Of a DNA stretch of 64,000 nt, positions 1 to 7,869 are shown piece by piece. The stretch covers positions 1-64,000 of the forward strand of contig NZ_PUEC01000003.1 in NCBI RefSeq assembly GCF_003024805.1, written 5' to 3'. Positions within the stretch are counted from its first letter, which is position 1. Each line of letters starts with the position of its first letter. Source of the stretch: Duncaniella muris (lineage in GTDB: Bacteria > Bacteroidota > Bacteroidia > Bacteroidales > Muribaculaceae). The translations under genes and the position numbers were made by a program. Under the pieces are notes generated by a model. It searched no databases. It saw only the letters and a program-made list of their open reading frames with translations, and was not told the origin of the DNA.

Positions 1-19
1 TCTGCTGCTGTCCGCTCTT

Positions 20-41
20 GGGGGCGGTTTAGGCCGCCCCC
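20..41. other. Perfect GC-rich hairpin upstream of IS110 remnant
   Basis: Positions 20-27 (GGGGGCGG) pair perfectly with 34-41 (CCGCCCCC) around the six-base loop TTTAGG. No run of T follows on the plus strand, so a simple terminator is unlikely in that direction. It lies just upstream of a truncated IS110 transposase. IS110 elements carry structured guide (bridge) RNAs in non-coding DNA beside the transposase, so this could be part of one, but it could equally be the end of whatever lies left of the window. Confidence 0.4.
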
Positions 42-132
42 GCCGCTTGGGCATCCCCTCGCCAGAAGGAGAGAGGAGAATGACTAATGCCCATCTCAAA
101 GTTTTGCACTTCGATTTGGAATCTTCAACGGA

Positions 133-1227
133 GTGCTGACCCCTGAGCTCCGCCAGATGTGCAACGATATGGTTGACAGAGGAGTCACTGAAGCTGCGAT
201 GGAAAGCACTGCAGTCTACTGGGTTCCGGTATGGAACGAGCTTTACGAGTCAATGGAGCTAAAATTGGTGAATCCGTACTTCATCAGGCAACTTCCCGGA
301 CGCAAGAGCGATGTCAGGGATGCACAGTGGATAGCGGAGTGTCTGCTTAAGAATCTCATTAAAGGGAGCTTTGTACCGGAGCCAATAGTCCAGGACATGC
401 GTAAGCTCAACCGCCGTATCTTTGACCTTCAGGAGGATCTCACTTACTATTCCAATAAACCTGATGCAGCCCTGCAACGTTGTGGTTTCCGCCTGAGCAA
501 CTATGTCGCCAGGATTACAGGAAAGAGTTACCGAAAGGCCGTGGAGGCCATCGCCTCCGGTGTTACGGACCCCGATGAACTTATCAAATGTGTTCACGGA
601 CGCATCATCAACAAACACGGCCGGGAGACCATGCTTGCCGCCATGACAGGTTCATTCTCAACAACGGATATCACCGTCATCAGGCAGTATTGGGAACTGC
701 TGGCAATATATACCAGACAGTCCGAAGAATGCCAGTCTAAACTTACGGCCTTATGCGAGGCTCATTTCCCCACTGAATACAAACGACTTCAGACCATACC
801 CGGTGTCAAGGAACGCGCCGCCACTGCCATAATTGCGGAGACCGGTGTTGACATGAAGATGTTTGCCACAGCCGCCTCTCTGGAGGGATGGTGCGGATTA
901 AAGCCGAGAAATGATGTAAGTAACGGACGCTATAAAAGCCGTAAGATAACACATGGTAACAGATATCTGCGTCAGATACTTATCGAAATATCATGGACTG
1001 CGTCAAGAACGCGAAACTGTTTCTTCTCCAATTTCAGTTACATTCAAGTCACTCAGAAACACAAGAGCAAAATGAAAATACAGGTTGCCATAGCCCGAAA
1101 GATACTTGTCGCGGTATGGCACATGCTTTCAAAGCAGGAGGATTTCATTGACCTTTATCTCAAGAGACTCGAAGAGCAGAGACTGATGGAAGAAAAAATC
1201 AGACAACTTGAATCGAAAATGGCCTGA
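133..1227 (+). pseudogene. IS110-family transposase, 5'-truncated
   Basis: The frame encodes about 364 residues of an IS110-type recombinase. It contains the MESTAVYWVPVW block, LVNPYFIRQLPGRKSDVRDA, and a C-terminal Tnp_20 helix-hairpin-helix region (QTIPGVKERAATAI, then GWCGLKPRNDVSNGRYKS). Full-length relatives begin about 25-30 residues earlier with a G-(I/L)-D-V-H-K segment carrying the first catalytic Asp of the DEDD site. That segment is absent in all three plus frames upstream. The only in-frame start is GTG at 133, and a TAA lies at 85-87 in the same frame. An ATG at 80 opens another frame that stops at 137. The element is therefore probably inactive. Its left end is not recognisable and its right end was not delimited. 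Confidence 0.85.
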
Positions 1228-1347
1228 CGGCCATTCGACATACCTTCCGGTGCAATGTAATTAACTTTGTGGTGCATCGCAGCCCGGTTCGCAAATTTGC
1301 AAACGCATCGGAAGGAGTTGGACACCGGCATAAGCTAACCAAGCTTG

Positions 1348-1493
1348 TAGAGGAAAGTAACAATCTTAATATCATGATTCCGCAGTTACTATTTCTGTCG
1401 GAACGAGGCCTTATATGCCAATGTATCGTTTATGCAATATTTGGAAGCATATTACCTCATATACGGCAAATAGGATTTAGAGGAAAGTTACAA
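1348..1493. repeat. Pair of 16-nt direct repeats
   Basis: TAGAGGAAAGTAACAA at 1348-1363 recurs as TAGAGGAAAGTTACAA at 1478-1493, with one mismatch and 130 bp between the starts. The repeats could be protein-binding sites or relics of an element end. No function can be assigned. Confidence 0.5.
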
Positions 1494-1507
1494 AGAATTT
1501 TTGAGAT

Positions 1508-1543
1508 GGCAATCGGTTATGTCGTAAAACACAACCGATTGCC
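1508..1543 (-). terminator. Hairpin downstream of HTH gene, possible terminator
   Basis: GGCAATCGGTT (1508-1518) is perfectly complementary to AACCGATTGCC (1533-1543) with a 14-nt loop. It lies 14 bp beyond the stop codon of the minus-strand gene ending at 1557. The following minus-strand DNA is A/T-rich but lacks an uninterrupted T run, so termination is plausible rather than certain. Confidence 0.45.
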
Positions 1544-1556
1544 ACGGGGTTGATTG

Positions 1557-1868
1557 CTATTTTCTTGATGGGATCTGGTGCTGACGAAGAAAGGCGTCGA
1601 GGTCGGCGCGGTTGACGTAGATTTTGCGGCCTATCTGCGAGAAGGGGATGAGGCGTTGGTCGCGGTAGTTCTGCCACGTCTTGGGGGAGATGCCGAGGAG
1701 CTTGCGGGCTGCTTCGGATTCTATCCATTCGCAGTTGGCGTCATTGGCGTTGCGCCGGGTGATGAGGTCGATGATTTGCTCCAGCATGTCATGGAGGTTG
1801 CGCCATTCTTCTTCCGGCACTACGAACAGCAGTGTCGAGGGGTTGATATTTTGCAGGGTGCTTTGCAT
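1557..1868 (-). CDS. Small helix-turn-helix (excisionase-like) protein
   Basis: This is a 103-residue protein. Residues about 48-98 form an HTH_17/MerR-like winged helix: a WIESEAARKLLGIS segment, then TWQNYRDQRLIPFSQIGRKIYVNRADLDAFL, the usual pattern of excisionase-like domains. The N-terminal half (EEEWRNLHDMLEQIIDLI) is a predicted amphipathic helix that probably mediates dimerisation. Such proteins in Bacteroidales are usually carried by mobilizable or conjugative elements, next to integrases or mobilisation genes, and act as recombination directionality or transcription factors. It is transcribed away from a 1.1 kb dyad-rich non-coding stretch that may hold its own operators. Confidence 0.75.
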   Translation of the reverse strand: MQSTLQNINPSTLLFVVPEEEWRNLHDMLEQIIDLITRRNANDANCEWIESEAARKLLGISPKTWQNYRDQRLIPFSQIGRKIYVNRADLDAFLRQHQIPSRK

Positions 1869-2009
1869 TAGGGCGTGAGGGTTCTGATTCCATCTACAAA
1901 GAAGATAGAATCCGGTTGATAATTCAGTTGTCTAATCGCTTGACTTCTCACTCAACTGAATACGCAGCTGCCTGACCACTCAATCAACTGGTCACACAGG
2001 CGATTGACT

Positions 2010-2049
2010 GATTGGTTGAAGTGCTGACTAATCAGGTCTTCAACCAATC
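2010..2049. repeat. Perfect 12-bp inverted repeat
   Basis: GATTGGTTGAAG (2010-2021) is the exact reverse complement of CTTCAACCAATC (2038-2049), with a 16-bp spacer. It lies in the leader side of the small helix-turn-helix gene and is a candidate operator or recombination-accessory site. Confidence 0.6.
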
Positions 2050-2268
2050 AACCGGTTAATCGCGCAACTGCGCAGTCAGATGATTGGGTGGGTGATTGAT
2101 TGGGCAGGTGTATAATCAGTTGGGTTAAGTGTCGATTGAATAGCCGTGGGACCATATAGGCGGCAGCAATCGACGGTCGTAGGGGCGGTAACATTTACCA
2201 TCCACGCATAGGCGTGAGCCTATCGCGCTGAAAATCAATAGTGACTTGGCAGAGACTCAGTCGTGCAA

Positions 2269-2284
2269 CTGATTGGCCAATCAG
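2269..2284. repeat. 16-bp perfect palindrome
   Basis: CTGATTGGCCAATCAG is identical to its reverse complement. It repeats the TGATTG word found throughout the surrounding 400 bp, so it may be the strongest member of a family of binding sites. Confidence 0.6.
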
Positions 2285-2606
2285 TCAATCACCGTCATGT
2301 GTCATAGTATTATTAAGAGACATCTCGTATCATCGACCCGATTTTGGAGCCTCCCGTCGGAGGCGTTTCGTGTCGTTGACGTTGCAAAGTAAGGGATAAA
2401 TTTTCATTCCCACCAAACATTTTTGGCCAGATATAGTATAAGGTTGTACACGTATATAGCTATATACAATAGATATAGCTCCAACCGACGGAGAATCGCC
2501 CCAACTTTGCATCGAGCAACGGAAGCTACGTCCTCAGCATCCGCACAGCCTCTTAATAGGGACCACGACAGAGGCAATCCATTCAGTTTTTCTTATTGGA
2601 GAGTGT

Positions 2607-2699
2607 GCCCATTGGAGCACAGCAAGGTGTCCAAACAGTTACCGTTTGGATTTCGGGTAACTCTGCCGTTACCACGAAATAACCTTGCCGTGCCGGGGC
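2607..2699 (-). ncRNA. Candidate structured RNA, three-way junction
   Basis: The stretch can fold into a closed three-way junction. Positions 2616-2628 pair with 2682-2694 over 13 bp. Inside, 2630-2636 pair with 2644-2650 (7 bp, 7-nt loop) and 2651-2661 pair with 2668-2679 (11 bp with a single bulged base at 2674, 6-nt loop). An outer GCCC/GGGC (2607-2610 with 2696-2699) can extend the stem. In the outer stem two positions (2616/2694 and 2621/2689) are A-C mismatches in plus-strand RNA but G-U wobbles in minus-strand RNA, which favours a minus-strand transcript. No known RNA family was recognised, and a DNA role as cruciform or transfer origin is an alternative. Confidence 0.5.
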
Positions 2700-2992
2700 T
2701 TGGAACTGCTCCGAAGTCGCTGTCCCCATGTCTTCTTATAGTTTCACAGCCTCAAAGCATCCATTAAGGCATTCGCCAAATCAGATGAGACCATCCGTAT
2801 AACATTTGTATCGGCAAGAGAACGGCCGATGAGGTTGACGCTGCCTTACCACCCGATACATTGGTCGATGATGGCGCATTGCATCTTATTCGGTATTCAC
2901 GGTTACCGAAATATATCCATCTGATAACAACAGTATTACCAAATCGTCAGTCGCAACCGACGATTTGACCCATTGTGGGTGTCGACCCATAT
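2700..2992. other. Non-coding stretch downstream of ATP-binding regulator
   Basis: No gene is supported. It lies 3' of the minus-strand regulator gene ending at 2993. It contains the hairpin AAATCGTC/GACGATTT (2941-2948 with 2959-2966) and a short GGGT/ACCC hairpin just before the stop codon. Together these could end the regulator's transcript. Confidence 0.45.
2941..2966 (-). terminator. Hairpin 3' of regulator gene, weak terminator candidate
   Basis: AAATCGTC at 2941-2948 pairs perfectly with GACGATTT at 2959-2966 around a 10-nt loop. It is positioned 27 bp past the stop codon of the minus-strand gene. The T-tract is short. Confidence 0.4.
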
Positions 2993-4468
2993 TTATTCAA
3001 TGACCTCCCATGTGCCGGATTTCTCAGATCCGATCCTTCTTATTCGGTTAGATGTCTTAAGTGCATCAATAATTCGGAATAAGGTCCTTCTCGGAATATT
3101 TAGTTGGGCTGAGATTTCTTTAATGCTTATCCGCTTGTTTTTACGCATTAGATTCACAATCGCATCTTCACGAGATATTTTATCGGTGCCATCGGTGCCA
3201 TTATCGGTGCCAAATTCAGATTTATTGGTGCCATTAGTGCCATTTTCTGCTGTATTTACTATGACATGAGGCGTTTTTTCTATGACATTGGTGCCATTTT
3301 CTATGACATCGGCATTCTTAACTACTACCTTGAACGTTGTGTAATCGCCAAGCAAGAATTCAGCGGGATTACTCTTGTTTTCTTCGAGAAGTGTTGAAAC
3401 GGTATTCACACCGCTGCCGAAACGGTTGACATAACCAAGATTGAGCATTATCTCGGCTATGTTGGGATTGCGATAGTCTGTTTCGTTGGGAAAGTTCTCT
3501 AAGTTCACCTTGCCATATAAGTTGCCCGGATTGTCAATCTCTATACGGTCGCTATACTCGTAGAATTTTATCGGGGAATTGTTGCCGTTATAGGCACGGT
3601 GCATCACGGCGTTCATAGCGAGCTCGCGGATAGCTTCCCACGGATAGTTGATGCGTGGCTCTTCGCGCAACACGCTGACAAATTCAGGGCGCTTGCTTTC
3701 AATGGAATATTTAATGAAATACTCCAACTCTTTTAGCATTGAAATTAGATTCCCCTTGAAGCGGTTTTCTTTCAAAACCTTTGTGGCACGGTTTGTCCCG
3801 GCAAACTTAACATACTGAATGTATGCGCCGGGAATGAAATATTGGGGGTCGTGTCCGAGCAGAAGTAACCCGGCGTTGGTCGGGCAATTAAACCGTGTGT
3901 CGAAAAGGCGCAACGATGCCATCTGCTGGATAGGCGTGCGCTTATCCTTAGCTAATGTCGCGGGCGACACGGCTTTTGGCAGATACTCATTCTTGAACAA
4001 CTCCACATCAATGTCATCAATCGAGGCCTCGCGGCACGGACGGCCATCGAAAGAAGAACTATGTACCTGCCCTTTTTCGGTCAATATACGTTCCTCCTCC
4101 GTGTTCGCTTCCGCTTTCCTCGCTCCGATTCTAATCCAGATCACACCTTTATATCTGACCGGAGTGTCTTCGCTTGGCTGAACTTCAATAACCGCAACTT
4201 CTCCATCGGGAAAAGACTCCTTATATACCATCATCGCCGGCGGTGGAAGTATTGTTCCGGAATTGCGAAGCCCTGCGTATGAACGCAACTGCTCATCAGT
4301 GAATGTCTGCCCATCGAGATTTCCGTCATCATCGGCGCCAATAAGAAAATATCCCGGTTTCCTCGTGTTGCGTATATCGTTGGCAAACGAGCAGATTGCC
4401 TCCGACATCTTCTTGGTGTTGTCGGTGGATAACGTGCGCTCCACGCGCTCATTCTCTATGTCGCTCAA
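2993..4468 (-). CDS. AlbA-2/Schlafen-type ATP-binding transcriptional regulator
   Basis: The 491-residue protein has the architecture of putative ATP-dependent regulators. An N-terminal divergent AlbA-2 domain (about 5-130; ENERVERTLS, CSFANDI, YFLIGADDDG) is followed by a GHKL-like HATPase_c_4 domain (about 270-380; N-box RELAMNAVMHRAY, DNPGNL, RFGSGV). The C-terminus is a winged helix (about 440-491; ISIKEISAQLNIPRRTLFRII). Between ATPase and winged helix lies a low-complexity linker made of repeated Asn/Asp-Gly-Thr units. It is transcribed in line with the integrase gene upstream, 84 bp away, which supports membership of the same mobile element. Its target is unknown; relatives are frequent in mobile islands and near defence genes. 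Confidence 0.8.
   Translation of the reverse strand: MSDIENERVERTLSTDNTKKMSEAICSFANDIRNTRKPGYFLIGADDDGNLDGQTFTDEQLRSYAGLRNSGTILPPPAMMVYKESFPDGEVAVIEVQPSEDTPVRYKGVIWIRIGARKAEANTEEERILTEKGQVHSSSFDGRPCREASIDDIDVELFKNEYLPKAVSPATLAKDKRTPIQQMASLRLFDTRFNCPTNAGLLLLGHDPQYFIPGAYIQYVKFAGTNRATKVLKENRFKGNLISMLKELEYFIKYSIESKRPEFVSVLREEPRINYPWEAIRELAMNAVMHRAYNGNNSPIKFYEYSDRIEIDNPGNLYGKVNLENFPNETDYRNPNIAEIMLNLGYVNRFGSGVNTVSTLLEENKSNPAEFLLGDYTTFKVVVKNADVIENGTNVIEKTPHVIVNTAENGTNGTNKSEFGTDNGTDGTDKISREDAIVNLMRKNKRISIKEISAQLNIPRRTLFRIIDALKTSNRIRRIGSEKSGTWEVIE
3190..3305. repeat. GGTGCCAT tandem-like repeats inside the regulator gene
   Basis: The DNA encoding the linker repeats GGTGCCAT/GGTGCCAA several times on the plus strand, giving Asn/Asp-Gly-Thr-Asn/Asp units in the minus-strand protein. 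Such a repeat can change length by slippage and alter the linker between the ATPase and winged-helix domains. Confidence 0.55.
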
Positions 4469-4552
4469 CAGCGCTTATTTCATCTTTTGTCAGAGGCATA
4501 TTTTTGTAATTATATGTGCAAATTTACTCATAATTCGCCAGTTACGCAACCG

Positions 4553-5980
4553 CTATTTGTTGATTGCAGAAATCACAGCCATTATTTGCTCAGGAGCCAT
4601 GCCTTTCAGCAGTTCGATGGCTTTCTCTTCTTTCGACATTGAACTATCAGCTCCCTCCTGTGGCGCCATCTTGGGCTCAGATTTCTTTTTGAAGAGAGTG
4701 CGCAGGGTATTGTTGGTTTTGGATGTATCGAAGCTGCCCATGTATCGCTCGGTTGTAGCGAGATTGCTATGACCGAGAATATTCTTTATTGCAGACGATT
4801 CGGCTCCGGCCTCCTGCGCTATATGTGCAAAGGCATGGCGGCTGATGTGCATAGTAAGATTCGTTGTGATTTCTGCCTTCTCCGCAATCTTTTTCAGATA
4901 TTTATTGATAAGGGCGTTCTTGGCTGAAATCTGTTGGTAAAGCTGGTGGCGCAATTCCGGCTTCATTCTGTCCTTATCAGCTTGGGTGACAAATTTTGCA
5001 AACGGTGCTTCATTGTCAAGCAGCGGGAAGATGTAATCATCGGGCTTGACATCATCATTATGATAATACCGAAGTATATCCAAAGCCTGATCGACAAGCA
5101 AGAGGTCTCGGTCTTTATGGTTCTTGCCCATTTGGTAGTGCAACCTACCATTCTCCGTTACATTACGCCAGCGGAGTTGAATCAAATCAGCCGCACGAAT
5201 ACCTGCACAATAATAGCTGAACAGGAAATAATTCTTACAGTGCCATATCAACGACCCTTCTTCCAATTCGAGTGAGATAATGCGCTCCATCTCTGTATCG
5301 CTCAATTTTTCTTTCGTTGTCTTTACACCCTTATATTTGAATACGAGGAAGGGATCCTTCGATGCTTCCATTATTCCTACCTCAATCGCCCTATGTACAA
5401 GTGTCCGCAGGATATTGAACTGCACCTCGATTGTATTGGGGTGCAGAAGTTTTCCCGGTTCCCGCTCATTCTCCCACTTGTGGAGAAAATTGTCAAAACG
5501 AGTCAGTAAGTCAACAGTCAGGTCATCGACAGTTATATCAGCCATTCGGCGTTTCTTGCGAAATGCGTCAAGTTTATTGATGAGTCCGCAATACTTACGC
5601 CAGTTGCGCCAGCCACCGTTATCATATATCATCTGCGCCCGCTCACGCGCAAACGCTAAGAAAGATGGCGATACATATTCCGCATCCAGATTCTTTATAA
5701 CCTTAGCGGATGAAACATCGCCATCTGACGCCAATTCCTGATAAGCCTCATGAGCTTGCACAAGCATGAGGCGCAACTGCTCATTGAGAACTTTGGCGTC
5801 GGGAACATTCGCACGAATCCAGTTGTTGCCCTTGCATTGAGGATTGAAATCGTCAATGCGTTTCAATTGAATACCGGTCTTCTTCTTTGTTCGTTTACCC
5901 GCAGCCGTCACCATCAGATAGAGGTTGTACGTCTTATTGCGGGTTGGCTTATGGTCGAGTTCAAATCTAAATGTTGCCAT
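4553..5980 (-). CDS. Tyrosine recombinase (phage-type integrase)
   Basis: This is a 475-residue Bacteroidales integrase with an N-terminal arm-binding domain, a SAM-like core-binding domain (about 100-205) and a C-terminal catalytic domain. The catalytic set is visible: Arg262 (CAGIRAADL), Lys286 (MGKNHKDR), His378-x-x-Arg381 (HISRH), His404 (LGHSN) and Tyr413 (ERYMGS). The frame is open to 6052, but the ATG at 5980 is chosen. A perfect TATCTTTGC promoter box sits at 6017-6009, inside the upstream extension, and MATFRFELDHK is the usual family start. It should integrate or excise the surrounding island. No att pair was identified. Confidence 0.9.
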   Translation of the reverse strand: MATFRFELDHKPTRNKTYNLYLMVTAAGKRTKKKTGIQLKRIDDFNPQCKGNNWIRANVPDAKVLNEQLRLMLVQAHEAYQELASDGDVSSAKVIKNLDAEYVSPSFLAFARERAQMIYDNGGWRNWRKYCGLINKLDAFRKKRRMADITVDDLTVDLLTRFDNFLHKWENEREPGKLLHPNTIEVQFNILRTLVHRAIEVGIMEASKDPFLVFKYKGVKTTKEKLSDTEMERIISLELEEGSLIWHCKNYFLFSYYCAGIRAADLIQLRWRNVTENGRLHYQMGKNHKDRDLLLVDQALDILRYYHNDDVKPDDYIFPLLDNEAPFAKFVTQADKDRMKPELRHQLYQQISAKNALINKYLKKIAEKAEITTNLTMHISRHAFAHIAQEAGAESSAIKNILGHSNLATTERYMGSFDTSKTNNTLRTLFKKKSEPKMAPQEGADSSMSKEEKAIELLKGMAPEQIMAVISAINK

Positions 5981-6008
5981 CTTTGGGAGAGTATAAAGGT
6001 TACACTCT

Positions 6009-6052
6009 GCAAAGATACAACGAATAAATTTTACGTGCAATTTTACGTGCAA
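6009..6052 (-). promoter_or_regulatory. Integrase promoter with tandem 12-bp repeat
   Basis: On the minus strand TATCTTTGC (6017-6009) matches the Bacteroides TAnnTTTG box and would start RNA near 6004, about 25 nt before the integrase ATG. Two head-to-tail copies of TTTTACGTGCAA (6029-6040 and 6041-6052 on the plus strand) cover the expected upstream promoter box. They are candidates for repressor, excisionase or integrase arm sites. Confidence 0.6.
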
Positions 6053-6364
6053 AAATCTTACTTTTCCTTACATTGAAAGAAACTCAATTGAAAAATACCC
6101 AATTGTAATACGCTAATATTCAGCATAATTAAAATATATTTGAAAATATCAGAAAGCAATATCGGTAGTTCTGTTCTGGACACCTGTATCAACAGCAAGT
6201 GATTGATTTTCAGTACTTACGGGTTTTTAGCGCCAATTTTTGTCAGCAAATTGTCAGCAAAGGTCTGAAAAATCGGGAATTTTACACTCTTGAATCGGAC
6301 TGAATTGCTATGGTCTGTTCGATTTTGAATTATTTAACAATCTTTAATAAAGTGAGGTTGACAA
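6053..6364. other. Intergenic region between integrase and IS66
   Basis: No gene is seen in these 312 bp. The stretch is AT-rich and contains two copies of TTGTCAGCAAA about 12 bp apart near 6238-6262. This is where an attachment site for the neighbouring integrase might be expected, but no duplicated att sequence was found in the window. Confidence 0.4.
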
Positions 6365-6380
6365 GTAACTATTCAGCGAA
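6365..6380. repeat. IS66 terminal inverted repeat, left
   Basis: GTAACTATTCAGCGAA is exactly complementary to the sequence at 8131-8146 and marks one end of the IS66 element. Confidence 0.9.
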
Positions 6381-6411
6381 AACAAAGGATGCGAAGATAT
6401 AGCCCGTCAGT

Positions 6412-7869
6412 TTAGACGAGCGCCAATATAGCATCGAGAGGAGATTGTCCGTTTTTCCAGGCCGTGTCAGCAATGGAATGTAGTGCGTGGAAGGCATCGG
6501 CACCGGTACCGGAGCGGAAGCATCCGGATATTTTCTGCTTGACCTTGAGTTTTCGGATTCCACGTTCTGAAGCGTTGTTGTCAGATGGTATGGCCGGATT
6601 TTCAAGGAAGTTGAAGATGTAGTCCCTGCATTTTATTATCCCCCTCTTCAACTCATTAAACTCTTTGCGCAGACTGTCAAGATTCCGTTTGAGCAAGCCA
6701 TCAAGCCTTGTGAGCCAGTCATCTTTCGGTATTATATCGACCGGTTTTTCGTTTCTCTGATGAATGGCCTCGCGTAATAAGGTCTGTACTTCCTTTGTCC
6801 ATGTCTGCTCCTTGTCAATATCGTTAAGGTATTCCAGGTTTCTCAGCAGATGAGCCAGACATATCTGATTATTTAGGAAGTCGATGGCAAAGTACGCGCT
6901 GTGGCGGTCAGTTACGGCTGTCATTTTCTTCAATGAGTCACCAAAACGCTCTTCAAGCACTTTTGCACTACGGCCCGCACCGCGGAACACGAGGGTCAGA
7001 TACGCAGTCTGTGCAATCCACGACCAGTTGAGCCTGCCTTTGACATAGCATCCGGACTCGTCAAAGCCGACTACGGATGATTCTCTGAGCAGACGCTCTA
7101 TAAGTTCGATTGCCGGGCGGGATTTGTCAAGCGTCTCACGGACGATATTGACAAGCGTCCCCTGACTGATGCGTACATTGAACATCGTGGCGAACAGGGA
7201 TTGCAACCGCTCGTAAGGCACGCATTGCACCACACTCAGATAAGTCGCAATGGCTCGTATGTTTTTGCCGAAAGTAATGGCATTACCTCCCCTGCGACGC
7301 GGTGCATAATCACGATTGCAACATCCGCAGATACAGACTTTTTTATAGAATCTGCATTCACGATAAATTGGCCGTATCTGAGGCAGATCTATCTCTTGGC
7401 TGACATAATCAAGTTCTCCTTCAACATCCGACAGATCGCGCCCGCACTCACTGCAATAGCTGGATGACACTTCCTGGATTTCGTCAGGCGTCTCCACCAT
7501 TTTGCGTGTAGTTCCCTCATGCCCGTATTGACCGCCTACGGGTCTTTCCGATCTCTTCCGCAATGATTTTGTCCGGCGTTCCACCTCAGCCTTTATCGGT
7601 TCTTTCGATGGTGGAGTACTGCTGTTGCCGGAGTCCATCGGCGGCTTTTCATACTTCTCCAGACGCTTGCGTAACTCACGGTTTTCCTTAAGAAGTCTAT
7701 CAACATTACGATTTAGCGAACATATCTCGGCATGCTGGGAATCGATAGTGCCCTGCATGGACTTGAGTTGTTCTGACATTCCGGATAGAATGGATGATAT
7801 GTCGCTAATCTGTTGTTTCACAGATACAAAGATAAGTAACTCTTCAAAATTAAACGATATAATGTACAT
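6412..7869 (-). CDS. IS66 transposase (TnpC type)
   Basis: This is a 485-residue transposase. It has an N-terminal coiled coil (about 20-75, with KENRELRKRLEKYE), a GNSSTPPSK linker, a zinc-binding Cys cluster (CSECG at 139-143 and CICGCC at 179-184) and a DDE catalytic core. The likely catalytic residues are Asp270 (GFDESG), Asp321 (VTDRHSAY) and Glu435 (NNASERGIRKLK). The C-terminal IS66_C-like end is complete (FHALHSIADTAWKNGQSPLDAI). The frame looks intact, so the copy may be functional. Met31 (MSEQLKSM) is an alternative start at 7779. Confidence 0.92.
   Translation of the reverse strand: MYIISFNFEELLIFVSVKQQISDISSILSGMSEQLKSMQGTIDSQHAEICSLNRNVDRLLKENRELRKRLEKYEKPPMDSGNSSTPPSKEPIKAEVERRTKSLRKRSERPVGGQYGHEGTTRKMVETPDEIQEVSSSYCSECGRDLSDVEGELDYVSQEIDLPQIRPIYRECRFYKKVCICGCCNRDYAPRRRGGNAITFGKNIRAIATYLSVVQCVPYERLQSLFATMFNVRISQGTLVNIVRETLDKSRPAIELIERLLRESSVVGFDESGCYVKGRLNWSWIAQTAYLTLVFRGAGRSAKVLEERFGDSLKKMTAVTDRHSAYFAIDFLNNQICLAHLLRNLEYLNDIDKEQTWTKEVQTLLREAIHQRNEKPVDIIPKDDWLTRLDGLLKRNLDSLRKEFNELKRGIIKCRDYIFNFLENPAIPSDNNASERGIRKLKVKQKISGCFRSGTGADAFHALHSIADTAWKNGQSPLDAILALV

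Larger units (their letters stand above)
1228..1556. other. Non-coding flank between IS110 remnant and HTH gene
   Basis: No convincing gene is present. The stretch is AT-rich and contains two near-identical 16-nt direct repeats (1348-1363 and 1478-1493) and a perfect 11-bp inverted repeat at 1508-1543. Part of it may be the IS110 right-hand non-coding region, where IS1111-type members keep structured RNA, but no end could be fixed. Confidence 0.5.
1869..2600. other. Dyad-rich non-coding region with iterated TGATTG/CAACTG
   Basis: No gene is supported. Between about 1914 and 2300 the words TGATTG/CAATCA and CAACTG/CAGTTG recur many times in both orientations. Clear dyads are a 12-bp perfect inverted repeat (2010-2021 with 2038-2049), a 16-bp perfect palindrome CTGATTGGCCAATCAG (2269-2284), a 6-bp hairpin with a GTGA loop (2209-2224), and GCCTCC/GGAGGC around CGTC (2349-2364). 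The pattern suits a multi-site regulator, recombination-accessory or origin region. It is not a CRISPR array because unit length and spacing are irregular. Confidence 0.6.

Noticed and set aside
1269-1553. A 94-codon plus-strand open frame after the IS110 remnant
   Set aside because: It has no recognisable domain, runs through repeats and a hairpin, and has AT-rich random-looking composition.
1578-1871. Plus-strand frame opposite the helix-turn-helix gene
   Set aside because: It is a mirror of the minus-strand gene, which has a clear helix-turn-helix domain.
1914-2300. CRISPR array
   Set aside because: The recurring words are 6 to 12 bp, in both orientations and at irregular distances; there are no constant-length repeats or spacers and no cas genes.
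2423-2767. A 114-codon plus-strand open frame
   Set aside because: It spans the three-way-junction inverted repeats, has an atypical composition rich in Arg/Ser/Pro, and has no promoter or family match. The open frame is better explained by structured non-coding DNA.
6053-6364. tRNA gene as integrase attachment target
   Set aside because: No cloverleaf or T-loop consensus could be found here or elsewhere in the window.
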